Source: Bacteroidota bacterium
GTDB lineage: Bacteria > Bacteroidota > Bacteroidia > Flavobacteriales > Weeksellaceae
Direction of reading: 5' to 3'
DNA length: 32,957 nt
NCBI GenBank assembly: GCA_023411265.1
Contig: JAEYOX010000102.1
Span: 1 to 32,957, forward strand
Of this stretch, positions 1 through 7,913 are shown piece by piece. The notes under the pieces are model-generated. The model was not told the DNA's origin. It did not search any database and saw nothing but the letters and a program-made list of their open reading frames with translations. Each line of letters begins with the position of its first letter. Positions within the stretch are counted from its first letter, which is position 1. The position numbers and the translations under genes are program-made.

Positions 1-23
1 TCTACCAGCTGAGCTACCAGGTC
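1..23 (-). tRNA. Partial tRNA, probably tRNA-Lys
   Basis: The reverse strand begins GACCTGGTAGCTCAGCTGG, which is the acceptor 5' strand and D arm of a tRNA. These 23 bases are identical to the 5' end of the tRNA-Lys(UUU) at 165-237. The anticodon lies outside the window, so Lys is an inference from the identical 5' part. It is the last visible member of a minus-strand tRNA cluster. Confidence 0.75.
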
Positions 24-50
24 TTAGAGCGGACTCTAAAAATTTTCTCG

Positions 51-133
51 TGCCTGCGACTGGACTCGAACCAGCACATCCATAGGAAACCACCCCCTCA
101 AGATGGCGTGTCTACCAATTTCACCACGCAGGC
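51..133 (-). tRNA. tRNA-Leu (GAG)
   Basis: The 83-nt reverse-strand sequence folds as a class II tRNA. The acceptor stem GCCTGCG pairs with CGCAGGC, and the discriminator is A. The anticodon stem CCATC/GGTGG encloses the loop TTGAGGG, giving anticodon GAG. The T arm contains GGTTCGAGTCC, and there is a long variable arm. No CCA is encoded, so it must be added after transcription. Confidence 0.93.
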
Positions 134-164
134 AAAACCGCAATTGATACGGACTTTTGGATTG

Positions 165-237
165 TGACCTGGCTGGGATTCGAACCCAGGACCCATACAT
201 TAAAAGTGTATTGCTCTACCAGCTGAGCTACCAGGTC
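165..237 (-). tRNA. tRNA-Lys (UUU)
   Basis: The 73-nt reverse-strand tRNA has the acceptor stem GACCTGG/CCAGGTC, an anticodon stem ATACA/TGTAT and the loop CTTTTAA, so the anticodon is UUU. The T arm reads GGGTTCGAATCCC. CCA is not encoded. It is the first gene of the minus-strand cluster, with a consensus promoter about 45 bp upstream. Confidence 0.95.
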
Positions 238-280
238 GGCCTTTTTCCTGACAGAATTTCTTCTGTTTTTAAAAGTGGTG

Positions 281-309
281 CAAAGATAGAGATTTTTTTA
301 GTTTCTCAA
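281..309 (-). promoter_or_regulatory. Promoter of the tRNA cluster
   Basis: The reverse strand reads TTG-N18-TATCTTTG, which fits the Bacteroidota sigma-A consensus TTG-N19-TAnnTTTG. The -7 box is at 281-288 and the TTG at 307-309. A start near 275 would leave a leader of roughly 35-40 nt before tRNA-Lys. Confidence 0.7.
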
Positions 310-341
310 AATTTTTTAGGTACTTTGTACAAACAAGACAG

Positions 342-854
342 ATGATTATTTCGGTACTCGGCTATATGGGCTGCGGCAAGACACACATATCCAAAAGGTT
401 GAGCCGCGAAATGAACTATGAATTTATTGATCTGGACATAATTATTTCAAGGAAATGCAAACTCAGCATTCCCGATATTTTCCAGCAAAAAGGCGAAATG
501 TATTTTCGACGACAGGAAAGAGCCGTTCTGGAAGAGATATTGGCCACCCGCAGCAATTGCATTTTAAGCTTGGGTGGCGGGACTCCCGCATACTACAATA
601 ACATGGAGGTCATCAATGAGAATTCTGTCAGTTTTTATTTGCAAACTTCTATTCCCATACTTTCCGAAAGACTTTTGAGACAAAAGCATAAACGGCCTCT
701 CATTGCTCGCATCTCTGATGAAGATTTGCCTGAATTTATTGCCAAACATCTGTTTGAAAGAATTCCTTTCTACAGCAAAGCTCAGTTTACAATCAATACT
801 TTAGGCAGAGACTCGGATGCCATCATCGCAGAAATTATTTCCAGAATATATTAA
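342..854 (+). CDS. aroK: Shikimate kinase
   Basis: Shikimate kinase phosphorylates shikimate at the 3-hydroxyl with ATP, the fifth step of the chorismate pathway, in the cytosol. The 170-residue protein has the P-loop GYMGCGKT at 7-14, the substrate-binding acidic pair D30/D32, R57 in YFRR, the glycine motif GGG at 78-80 and the lid motif RPL at 118-120, all expected of the family. The length is typical of the small monofunctional enzyme. It is divergent from the tRNA cluster, and its stop codon shares the palindrome TTAA with the stop of the convergent S4-domain gene, so no terminator lies between them. Confidence 0.93.
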   Translation: MIISVLGYMGCGKTHISKRLSREMNYEFIDLDIIISRKCKLSIPDIFQQKGEMYFRRQERAVLEEILATRSNCILSLGGGTPAYYNNMEVINENSVSFYLQTSIPILSERLLRQKHKRPLIARISDEDLPEFIAKHLFERIPFYSKAQFTINTLGRDSDAIIAEIISRIY

Positions 855-1285
855 AGTTCATTCTCTTCGTCTCTGTCTCCGGAAAAAAAATCATCCCAAT
901 CTGTATCCACAGTATCGGGACTGTCTGAAATAAAATCGCTGAGTTCCCTGCGGTCTTTTTTGGTTGGTCTTCCTTCTCCTTTATTCCGGTAATAACTTTG
1001 TTCAGACCTACGCATTTTTAACAAGTCATACTGTTCTTTTTCAGTAAGATCTTCAACGTGCAGCGGAAGTAGCTTCGCTCCCACTCTGCTTTTCGGAATC
1101 TGAAGAACTTTAAAAGCATACAGAATCTGGTTTTTTTTTATTTTAATTTCTTCGCCAACTTTCACCTCTCTGGAAGATTTTACAACACTCTCCCCAATGG
1201 CCACCCTGTTCTTCTTTATTTCGTCCGCAGCCAGAGAACGTGTTTTATACAACCGCACACACCATAAAAATTTATCAATTCTCAT
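851..1285 (-). CDS. hslR: S4-domain RNA-binding protein, Hsp15 (HslR) family
   Basis: Hsp15-type proteins bind stalled or dissociated large ribosomal subunits that still carry nascent-chain tRNA. The 144-residue product starts with an S4 domain (about 1-65), beginning MRIDKFLWCVRLYKTR. The C-terminal basic segment GRPTKKDRREL resembles the tail of E. coli Hsp15. After it comes an acidic, Asp/Glu-rich end (about 118-144) that looks lineage-specific. Its stop overlaps that of aroK by three bases within TTAA. The family is clear; the exact cellular role in this organism is inferred. Confidence 0.85.
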   Translation of the reverse strand: MRIDKFLWCVRLYKTRSLAADEIKKNRVAIGESVVKSSREVKVGEEIKIKKNQILYAFKVLQIPKSRVGAKLLPLHVEDLTEKEQYDLLKMRRSEQSYYRNKGEGRPTKKDRRELSDFISDSPDTVDTDWDDFFSGDRDEENEL

Positions 1286-1294
1286 ATTTTTTTA

Positions 1295-1302
1295 TACTTT
1301 TG
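1295..1302 (+). promoter_or_regulatory. Candidate -7 box of the 1341 lipoprotein gene
   Basis: TACTTTTG fits TAnnTTTG and lies 38 bp before the ATG. No TTG sits at the expected upstream distance, so only half the promoter matches. Confidence 0.4.
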
Positions 1303-1340
1303 CCTGATACAAATTTCAGCAATTTAATTATTACTTTAAA

Positions 1341-2051
1341 ATGAAAAAATTATTCCTATATAGTTGTTTAGTTCTGGCAGCTGTTGCCTGCAGAAAAGAA
1401 GATGATGTGGAGACTTACAAGGAACCCGATAATATTGAAACGCAAAACGCGTACGATGATCAGGCTATTCAAAAATATATGGAAACCCATTATCTAGACG
1501 ATCGCGGTATTATCGTTCCCTTCAGTGACAGTGATCCTTCGGATGATAACAATACGAAATTATCCCAAATGAACCCTAAAACACTTCCTTCAGGAGTAGT
1601 GTATATCGTTCGACCTAATGCACAACCCAACCCAGGAACTGCAATTGGAAGCACAGATATTATCCGGCTGATGACTAAAACGACTTCCGTTATTGCTATG
1701 GAAACGAATGGTAATGTGTCCTTCTCTAATCCGGTGGCGTTCCGAAGTACCGTGGATGGCAGCGGTGTTCCGGAAGTAGATCCGAAATATTATTTCGTGA
1801 GCGATGCTGAGGCCAATACCGCCGGAAAACCTAAATCCTACTTTGAAATTGAAGGTTTTAAAGAGGCTTTACAGCATTTTCGCGCTTTCAATATGGATGA
1901 TGTGGATAACTTTAACATGCAAGGAATTATAATCGTGCCGTCACGAGCGGCGTTTTCCAGAGACAACCATTATCCGCATGTAAGTTATTCTATGAGAAAC
2001 AGAAGTTTGGTATTTAATTTTCAGGTGTATAAAACTACTCCCAGACCATAA
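1341..2051 (+). CDS. Lipoprotein with a divergent FKBP-like C-terminal region
   Basis: The 236-residue protein has a lipoprotein signal peptide ending in LAAVAC (lipid-attached Cys17), so it should be anchored in the envelope. The last 60 residues carry the pattern of FKBP-type prolyl isomerases: a helix with ALQHFRAFNMDDVD, then GIIIVPSRAAF, then a final strand LVFNFQVYK. These match the 'lipS-aYg' and 'LvFdveL' core elements, but the aromatic active-site residues are not obvious, so activity is doubtful. Flavobacteria carry related lipoproteins near gliding genes, but no gliding genes are seen here. Function is unknown beyond the fold guess. Confidence 0.6.
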   Translation: MKKLFLYSCLVLAAVACRKEDDVETYKEPDNIETQNAYDDQAIQKYMETHYLDDRGIIVPFSDSDPSDDNNTKLSQMNPKTLPSGVVYIVRPNAQPNPGTAIGSTDIIRLMTKTTSVIAMETNGNVSFSNPVAFRSTVDGSGVPEVDPKYYFVSDAEANTAGKPKSYFEIEGFKEALQHFRAFNMDDVDNFNMQGIIIVPSRAAFSRDNHYPHVSYSMRNRSLVFNFQVYKTTPRP

Positions 2052-2088
2052 AAAAAAGGCTGATCTACTTTAACGGACAGCCTTTTTT
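2052..2088. terminator. Bidirectional terminator
   Basis: A stem AAAAGGCTG/CAGCCTTTT with a 15-nt loop is flanked by A-rich and T-rich runs. It sits between the convergent lipoprotein gene and the helicase gene and can end both. Confidence 0.8.
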
Positions 2089-2111
2089 GTTTCATTTATG
2101 ATTGCTTACAA

Positions 2112-4445
2112 TTAAATTTTGGTCAGCTTCGCAAATTTAAGGATAAGATTTTTCTCGCCTTCATGCTGGAAAAGAACCTTGGCTTTGATGTTTTGCGGAT
2201 CGGTACCATCTAAAAAAGTAACCTCTCCGATGCCGAATCGGTCATGACGAACTCGGTCTCCCACTTCAATATCCTGAGAACTTTGTCCGCTCGGATTGAT
2301 AATTTTTGCGGTAGCCACCGGTTTCAGATTGCGAGACCTGGTTTGCGAAAAATCGTCGTGCCGTTCTATTTTTTTCTTGGGATCCAGTTTTTTAAATGAT
2401 TTGGATATTGGAGGAGCTTCATCAAATATTCCGGATTTTATGCCGGAATGATTAACGAATCTGCTTTCTGTGGCAGGATTAATGAACTCCAAAAACTCAC
2501 TGTTTACTTCACTAAGAAAGCGCGACGGTTCCGCATCAGTAATTTTCCCCCACTGAAATCGGGATATTGCATAGGTAAAGAAAACCTGCTTCTCTGCTCT
2601 GGTAAGCGCCACATAAAATAATCTCCTTTCTTCTTCCAGTTCTTCTCGTGTAGAAGAACTCATAAAACTCGGAAAAAGATTTTCTTCCAATCCCACCAAA
2701 TGAACCACCGGAAATTCCAATCCTTTGGAAAGGTGAATGGTCATCAGAGAAACCTTATCCCTATCATCATCTTTATTATTATCCTGATTGGTTGATAAAG
2801 CAATACTTCCCAAAAAGTTGCTCAGTCCGGGATCGCCATCTTCCACCTGTAGCTGTTCGTCGATAAATCCGCGCATGGAATTGAGCAGTTCCTGTACGTT
2901 TTCTACCCTGGAAATACCTTCGGGAGTTTGATCGTCTTTCAGGAATTTTATCAAGCCGCTTCTTTTGGCCACTTCCATAGCTACAGTGTAGGCATCTTCT
3001 GTTTTCAACATCACTTCGAAGGCTTTAATCATGGCCCAAAAATCCGCAAGTTTGGTGAGAATTCCATTGTTTAGCCCTAGTTGAGGAGAATAAAAACCAA
3101 GATTATCCAAAACTTTGGATACCGAAATATTCTGAGAATCTGCAAAAACTATCAATTTATTCTGAGTGGTTTCACCAATTCCCCGTGTCGGATAATTGAT
3201 AACTCTTGAAAGTGCTTCGTTGTCATTTTCATTCACCAGAAGGCGTAGATAAGCCAACAGGTCTTTTACTTCCTTTCTTTGATAAAACGACAAACCGCCA
3301 TAAACACGGTAGGGAATGTTTTTCTTCCGCAGGGAATCCTCAAATGCTCTCGTTTGAGAATTGGTACGGTACAAAATCGCAAAATCACTGAATTTTCTTT
3401 GCTGAGAATTGTGAAGTTCCCAGATATTGGATGCAACAAATCCAGCTTCATCGGCATCAGAAAGTGCACGATACACCTTTATTTTTTCTCCGGTTTCATT
3501 CTCACTGAAAACATTTTTTTTAAACTGCTGTACATTTTTTGAAATCACCGCATTGGCAGCATCCACAATATTCTGTGTAGATCTATAATTCTGCTCCAGT
3601 GACACAGTAACCGCATCTGGATAATCTTTTTTAAAATTCAGAATGTTATAAATATTGGCACCCCGAAATGAATAGATAGACTGAGCATCATCGCCTACTA
3701 CACAAATATTTTCAAACTTGGAAGCCAATGCTTTTACAATCAGATATTGCGAATGATTGGTATCCTGATACTCGTCCACCAAAATATACCGGAATCGATC
3801 CTGATATTTGGCAAGCACTTCAGGAAAGCGAGTCAGCAACTCGTTGGTTCGTAACAGCAAATCATCAAAATCCATTGCTCCGTTGCGGAAACAGGTTTCC
3901 ACGTATTTTCCATAGATCTGTCCCAGATACTTCATATTGGCTCTTTCGTCTGCTTCTATCAGTTCGGGATTATTGAGATAAGCTCTTACGGTAACCAGGT
4001 TATTTTTATATGCTGAAATCCTCGACATTACTTTTTTAGGTTTGTAGAGATCAGCGTCAATATTCAATTCCTTGATTACCTTTTTCAAAACATTCAGGGA
4101 ATCCTGGGTGTCATATATAGTGAAATTGGAAGGAAAACCCAGAAGATGTGCTTCGCTTCGCAAAATTCTTGCGAACACAGAGTGAAAAGTCCCCATCCAA
4201 ATGCTTTTCGCATCGCTCTCGCCCACAACCTTTCCAATTCTCTCCTTCATTTCACGGGCCGCTTTATTGGTAAATGTAAGTGCCAAAATGTGAAACGGAC
4301 TTACCCCATTGCTAATGAGGTGGGCTATTCTCATGGTGAGAACTCGTGTTTTTCCGGAACCGGCACCTGCAAGCACCATGAGCGGCCCTTCAGTTGTAGT
4401 AACAGCCTGATACTGTGCTTCATTTAATCCCTGAAGATACTCCAT
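2112..4445 (-). CDS. uvrD: ATP-dependent DNA helicase, UvrD/PcrA type
   Basis: This superfamily 1A 3'-5' helicase acts in nucleotide excision and mismatch repair and removes proteins from DNA. The 777-residue protein shows the Q motif near LNEAQYQAV, Walker A AGAGSGKT at 26-33, motif Ia LTFTNKAAREM, Walker B DEYQDT near 225, motif III GDDAQSIYSFRGA, motif IV LEQNYRS, motif V MTIHLSKGLEF and motif VI VALTRAEK. The C-terminus has a basic linker and a small beta domain (VGDRVRHDRFGIGEV) like the Tudor-like tail of PcrA that contacts RNA polymerase. It is transcribed alone from a consensus promoter at 4466-4495. Confidence 0.93.
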   Translation of the reverse strand: MEYLQGLNEAQYQAVTTTEGPLMVLAGAGSGKTRVLTMRIAHLISNGVSPFHILALTFTNKAAREMKERIGKVVGESDAKSIWMGTFHSVFARILRSEAHLLGFPSNFTIYDTQDSLNVLKKVIKELNIDADLYKPKKVMSRISAYKNNLVTVRAYLNNPELIEADERANMKYLGQIYGKYVETCFRNGAMDFDDLLLRTNELLTRFPEVLAKYQDRFRYILVDEYQDTNHSQYLIVKALASKFENICVVGDDAQSIYSFRGANIYNILNFKKDYPDAVTVSLEQNYRSTQNIVDAANAVISKNVQQFKKNVFSENETGEKIKVYRALSDADEAGFVASNIWELHNSQQRKFSDFAILYRTNSQTRAFEDSLRKKNIPYRVYGGLSFYQRKEVKDLLAYLRLLVNENDNEALSRVINYPTRGIGETTQNKLIVFADSQNISVSKVLDNLGFYSPQLGLNNGILTKLADFWAMIKAFEVMLKTEDAYTVAMEVAKRSGLIKFLKDDQTPEGISRVENVQELLNSMRGFIDEQLQVEDGDPGLSNFLGSIALSTNQDNNKDDDRDKVSLMTIHLSKGLEFPVVHLVGLEENLFPSFMSSSTREELEEERRLFYVALTRAEKQVFFTYAISRFQWGKITDAEPSRFLSEVNSEFLEFINPATESRFVNHSGIKSGIFDEAPPISKSFKKLDPKKKIERHDDFSQTRSRNLKPVATAKIINPSGQSSQDIEVGDRVRHDRFGIGEVTFLDGTDPQNIKAKVLFQHEGEKNLILKFAKLTKI

Positions 4446-4465
4446 TTAAGAACTTTTTTGAATTA

Positions 4466-4495
4466 CAAAAGTAGGCTTTAGAAAGGAGAATTCAA
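4466..4495 (-). promoter_or_regulatory. Promoter of the helicase gene
   Basis: The reverse strand shows TTG (4493-4495), 19 bases, then TACTTTTG (4466-4473), a full match to the Bacteroidota consensus. The start codon is about 20 bp downstream of the -7 box, so the leader is very short. Confidence 0.72.
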
Positions 4496-4575
4496 AGCTG
4501 AGAGTTTAGCCCTAAGATGTGAAAAAAAAATTGCAGGTCTGTAAAATCCTGCAATTGAACTAAGGAGAAAAGAAG

Positions 4576-4932
4576 TCAATTTATCAGCCATGTGATGGCA
4601 TCCTCTTCTTCAGATTTTTTGAAAATTTTATAATCTCCAATCATGAATTTCTGAAAATTTTTCACGTGGGAAGAAAGCTTGTCACAATCGGTAATAAATG
4701 CTGTTTTGTTCCAACAGCAACGTTTTTGTACACGACGGATAGCGTCTTCAAACCAAACGCCGAAATCACCTTCCGGATCATTCTCGATAACATACATAAA
4801 GTGAATTTTCGGATTTTTTTCTGTTTTCTCAGATACTTCCGGGAGTATTTCCTGTGCAAAATCATTTCTTGAGATTGTTGATAAATTAAATCCCAGAACG
4901 GTTTCAGGTAGATTGATGATTTTTTTGACCAT
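4576..4932 (-). CDS. SpoIIAA-like (STAS/SEC14 fold) protein
   Basis: The 118-residue protein matches the pattern of the SpoIIAA-like family (PF11964): an N-terminal strand with LPETVLGFNLS, a central strand HFMYVIEND, the motif GVWFEDAIRR, a following ITDCDKLSSHV segment, and FKKSEEEDAITWL at the end, where family members end in 'deA..WL'. These are small single-domain cytosolic proteins whose role is not established. It stands alone, with a long AT-rich upstream region (4933-5110) in which I see no full promoter match. Confidence 0.7.
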   Translation of the reverse strand: MVKKIINLPETVLGFNLSTISRNDFAQEILPEVSEKTEKNPKIHFMYVIENDPEGDFGVWFEDAIRRVQKRCCWNKTAFITDCDKLSSHVKNFQKFMIGDYKIFKKSEEEDAITWLIN

Positions 4933-5111
4933 GGCAATGTGATTTGATGCTTAAAGATACTCAATACTAACTTATTAAACAAAACAATGAAATGATTAAA
5001 TATTCGCAACACGCTAGTTAACAACACCTTAACATTACTCAAGTAACGCAGTTTATAAAAAATATTGGATATTATGTAAAATAACGCAATGATCAACTTT
5101 GCCGAATACGA

Positions 5112-5146
5112 ACAAAACCGCCTGATTCCGGCGGTTGTTTTTTATA
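5112..5146 (-). terminator. Terminator after ctlX
   Basis: A perfect 7-bp stem AACCGCC/GGCGGTT with a 7-nt loop is followed on the reverse strand by TTTTGTTC. It lies about 20 bp after the stop of the gene ending at 5166. Confidence 0.75.
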
Positions 5147-5165
5147 AAATATAATGAATTATTCT

Positions 5166-6122
5166 TTATCGTTTTGGGAGAAAAACTTCTGCCAGCATAC
5201 AGCGGGCACTGCCGCCTCCATTGGTTTCAATGGTAGTGAGAGGAGCATAAATAATTTCACAATAACTTTTTATTTTATCAATCTGATCTTGTGTCAAAGA
5301 ATAATAGGCTGTTTCGCTCATCACAAGAAATTTCTCCCCTTCCGTATTGTGAACCTGAAGCATGTTTCCTGCAAAATTCTGCATTTGTTCTTCAGAAATT
5401 TCGATTAGCTCCTTTCCGGATCTTTTGATCGTTTCTTGTACTTTTTCGCGTTCTATTTCATCATCAATAGCATCCAGACAAATCACTACAAACCGGTCTG
5501 CAACACACATCATCACATTGGTGTGATAGATGGGCAGTCTCTCATTTCCCGCATTTTGAAAGGAATGAAAAACGATAGGTTCATAACCGATTTTTTTGCA
5601 AAACTCACGGAAAAGTTCTTTGTCTAAACGCAATGAAACAGAGCCATACGCCAATTTATAATCGTGGTCGAAAATAATACTTCCCGTTGCTTCCAGAAAC
5701 TTTCCTTCTGATTCTGTATGTGAAATATCTATAATTTCATTTATTTGAAAGCCATGGTTTTGCAGTTCTTCAAGAATTTCCGGTCTCCTTTCCTCCCTTC
5801 TGTTTGGTGCAAACATTGGATACAGAACCACCTTTCCGTCGCTGCCAAAACTCACCCAATTGTTAGGAAAAATGGAATCCGGAGTATGAGGTTCCAAAGT
5901 ATCTTTTACAGTAATTACATTGATTCCTTTCTCCCTGAGCTTTGAAACAAAGTTCTGAAATTCCTCCAAAGCTTTCCGCTGTGTATTTTCGTTCTCAGAA
6001 TTGATTTGAAAATAATTATTTTCGGCTGTTTGTTCATTATATCCGAATGCTATCGGCTCTATCATAAGAACAGTATTGGTTGTCTGCATATTTGATTTAT
6101 ATTGATTTACAAAATTACTCAT
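5166..6122 (-). CDS. ctlX: Citrulline utilization hydrolase CtlX (arginine deiminase superfamily)
   Basis: The protein belongs to the guanidino-group modifying superfamily that uses a Cys-His-acid mechanism. CtlX-type members are linked to citrulline breakdown. Visible motifs are FPNNWVSFG, YPMFAPNRREER, the acidic LEATGS segment, the His segment YHTNVMM and the C-terminal Cys motif GGGSARCM. The longest frame gives 318 residues. A start at Met12 (6089, 307 residues) fits better, because a TAATTTTG -7 box at 6110-6117 lies inside the extra codons and homology begins around TVLMIEPIAF. It is divergent from cutC, and a related hydrolase lies just beyond cutC, so arginine or citrulline metabolism is a reasonable context. 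Confidence 0.85.
   Translation of the reverse strand: MSNFVNQYKSNMQTTNTVLMIEPIAFGYNEQTAENNYFQINSENENTQRKALEEFQNFVSKLREKGINVITVKDTLEPHTPDSIFPNNWVSFGSDGKVVLYPMFAPNRREERRPEILEELQNHGFQINEIIDISHTESEGKFLEATGSIIFDHDYKLAYGSVSLRLDKELFREFCKKIGYEPIVFHSFQNAGNERLPIYHTNVMMCVADRFVVICLDAIDDEIEREKVQETIKRSGKELIEISEEQMQNFAGNMLQVHNTEGEKFLVMSETAYYSLTQDQIDKIKSYCEIIYAPLTTIETNGGGSARCMLAEVFLPKR
6110..6117 (-). promoter_or_regulatory. Candidate -7 box of ctlX
   Basis: The reverse strand reads TAATTTTG, fitting TAnnTTTG. It lies inside the first codons of the longest ctlX frame and so favours the downstream ATG at 6089. No TTG is found 19 bp upstream. Confidence 0.45.
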
Positions 6123-6221
6123 AATATATCAGAAAGAGAAACGGGACAAAGGCGGAAAAAACATTAAAAAACTTCTTTGTCCAACGGCAAATCATTAACT
6201 TGCATATCAGAAATATTCCCC

Positions 6222-6890
6222 GTGAAAGGTATTCTTGAAATTATTTGTTATGAAATTACTTCTGCGGAAACTGCATTACAATCCGTGGCAGATCGTATTG
6301 TTTTTGCGGCAGAGCGCGCGTGGGGCGGAACTACACCGAATATTGATGAGTTCCGCTATCTGAAACATAAATATACAAAGCCTATTTACGTACAGATTTC
6401 TCCGCAAAGCGAGGCTTTCCTGTCTTCAGATACGGAATTTGAAAAAATGAAAAGAGATCTACTTGCTTTTAAAGACGCCGGTGCGGCTGGCTTTGTCTTT
6501 GGAATTTTGAATCGCGGCAATCAAATTGATTTGAAAAAAAATAAAGAGCTTATGGCTTTGGCAGATCCTCTACCGTGTACTTTTTCTAAAGCTGCCGATC
6601 ACACTCCGGTTTTGAAGGAAACTGTGGAACAATTGGTGCGATTAGGTTTTCACGGCGTTATTACTTCAGGTGGCAAAAGGGATATACTAAAATCAAAGGC
6701 CGAACTGAAAGAACTGGTTGATCTTTTTTCTCATCGTATCAACATTATGATCAACGGGAATGTTTCTTCAAAAAATATTTCTGAAATAAAAATTGAAACC
6801 GGAGCACGCTTTTTCCACTCCACAGCGATTCCTCCTTATGAAAGTTATGTAAATGAGGATGAAATTAAAAAGTTGAAAATGCAGTTGTAA
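6222..6890 (+). CDS. cutC: CutC family protein (copper homeostasis)
   Basis: CutC proteins are cytosolic TIM-barrel proteins linked to copper tolerance; their biochemical role is debated. The family start pattern 'LEICcys' appears as ILEIICYEITSAETAL, followed by GGTTPN, GFVFGILNRGNQID, TFSKAADHTP and GVITSGGK. The frame runs open from a TTG at 6177, but its first 15 codons have no family character. A GTG at 6222 gives a 222-residue protein starting MKGILEIICYE, which I prefer. The stop directly abuts the stop of the convergent hydrolase gene with no space between. Confidence 0.85.
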   Translation: MKGILEIICYEITSAETALQSVADRIVFAAERAWGGTTPNIDEFRYLKHKYTKPIYVQISPQSEAFLSSDTEFEKMKRDLLAFKDAGAAGFVFGILNRGNQIDLKKNKELMALADPLPCTFSKAADHTPVLKETVEQLVRLGFHGVITSGGKRDILKSKAELKELVDLFSHRINIMINGNVSSKNISEIKIETGARFFHSTAIPPYESYVNEDEIKKLKMQL

Positions 6891-7805
6891 TTATTCACGA
6901 ACCAGCGGCATAGTGGAGCATCTGAGCAATCCTCCCATCTTGGAGACCTCACGATAAGGTACTTCTTCTACCGTCATTCCCCATTCATTTCGTAGAAAAT
7001 CATTCATTCTAATAAAACTACTGTCGGAAACCACTACTTCTGGGGAAATGGAGAAAATATTCGGATACATTTCGAACATCTCCTGATCTGTCACGTGAAA
7101 GCAGTTTTCCTCTCCGAAAATATCGAGAATCAACTGATAGTCGCTTTCATCCACAAAACCATCTTTGTAAATAATACATTTATCTTTTCCGACTGGATTG
7201 AACGTACAATCCAAATGCAGAATTCCCTGATAAGGAACAGTATCGTTCTTCTTCAGGTCAAAATCAATAATTCTTTTTTTAGGGAAATATTCTTTCAGGA
7301 TATTGATGGCGTATTCGTTAGTACGCGCAGTTTTAAAATTCCGATAATCCTCGCTGAAGCAGGTTCCGATGAACAAAAAATCGTTCCAGACAATTACATC
7401 GCCTCCTTCTATGTGTGCAGATTCCGGAAGATTAATAATGTCGCGCCATTTCACTTCTTCAAAGATCTTTTTATAAGCATCCTGCTCATCAGCTCTGTCG
7501 GCAATAACATTGGAAATGATCATTTTATCATCAATCACAAAAGCCACGTCGCGAGCAAATACCTGATTGTAATCTTCAATAATATCGGGTCGGAAAACAT
7601 TGACTTCATATTTTTTAAGCACTTTTTCGAACGCATTCATTTCGTTAATAATATCCTCTTCGCGAGGGTAGATATTATTCTGGATAGAATGGAATGATTT
7701 TGCGTCATAGCTTTCATCCAACGCAGGAATTCCTCCCATGGAGCGGGGCTGTCCCAATACAACTGATGATAATTTTCCTGTTTCGTTTTTTATATTAAGT
7801 TTCAT
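6891..7805 (-). CDS. DDAH-like amidinohydrolase (arginine deiminase superfamily)
   Basis: The 304-residue cytosolic enzyme has the superfamily layout: FARDVAF near 88, the acidic motif HIEGGDVIVW near 132, the catalytic His in ILHLDCTFNP near 198 and the nucleophilic Cys in LLRCSTMPL near the C-terminus. Such enzymes hydrolyse guanidino compounds such as dimethylarginine or arginine to citrulline. The residues visible here do not settle the substrate. It lies one gene away from the CtlX-type hydrolase, which together suggest a local guanidine/citrulline theme. It abuts convergent cutC without a terminator. Confidence 0.8.
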   Translation of the reverse strand: MKLNIKNETGKLSSVVLGQPRSMGGIPALDESYDAKSFHSIQNNIYPREEDIINEMNAFEKVLKKYEVNVFRPDIIEDYNQVFARDVAFVIDDKMIISNVIADRADEQDAYKKIFEEVKWRDIINLPESAHIEGGDVIVWNDFLFIGTCFSEDYRNFKTARTNEYAINILKEYFPKKRIIDFDLKKNDTVPYQGILHLDCTFNPVGKDKCIIYKDGFVDESDYQLILDIFGEENCFHVTDQEMFEMYPNIFSISPEVVVSDSSFIRMNDFLRNEWGMTVEEVPYREVSKMGGLLRCSTMPLVRE

Positions 7806-7821
7806 AAATATGCGCTGGTTA

Positions 7822-7829
7822 CAAAGATA
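7822..7829 (-). promoter_or_regulatory. Candidate -7 box of the DDAH-like gene
   Basis: The reverse strand reads TATCTTTG, fitting TAnnTTTG, 16 bp before the ATG. The -33 position reads TTC instead of TTG at 19-bp spacing. Confidence 0.5.
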
Positions 7830-7868
7830 ATGAAAGGTTTTAGATGATGAAAGTTTTCAAAAAAAACA

Positions 7869-7893
7869 AAAAACTCCCAAAAAGGAGTTTTTT
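7869..7893 (-). terminator. Terminator after gltA
   Basis: A stem AAAAACTCC/GGAGTTTTT with a short A-rich loop is followed on the reverse strand by a T-rich run. It lies about 20 bp after the citrate synthase stop. Confidence 0.8.
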
Positions 7894-7913
7894 ACTTACG
7901 GTCTTTTACTCAG

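Noticed and set aside
157..345. A 62-codon plus-strand frame over the tRNA-Lys region
   Set aside because: It runs antisense through the tRNA and its promoter; not a gene.
3206..3976. Several plus-strand frames opposite the helicase gene
   Set aside because: They are shadow frames of uvrD, with no conserved domain and no start signals.
4662..5096. A 144-codon minus-strand frame overlapping the SpoIIAA-like gene
   Set aside because: It is in another frame, low in complexity and without conserved motifs; the 118-residue frame has clear family features.
6177..6221. A longer cutC start at TTG 6177
   Set aside because: The extra 15 codons have no family similarity; GTG at 6222 gives the usual N-terminus.
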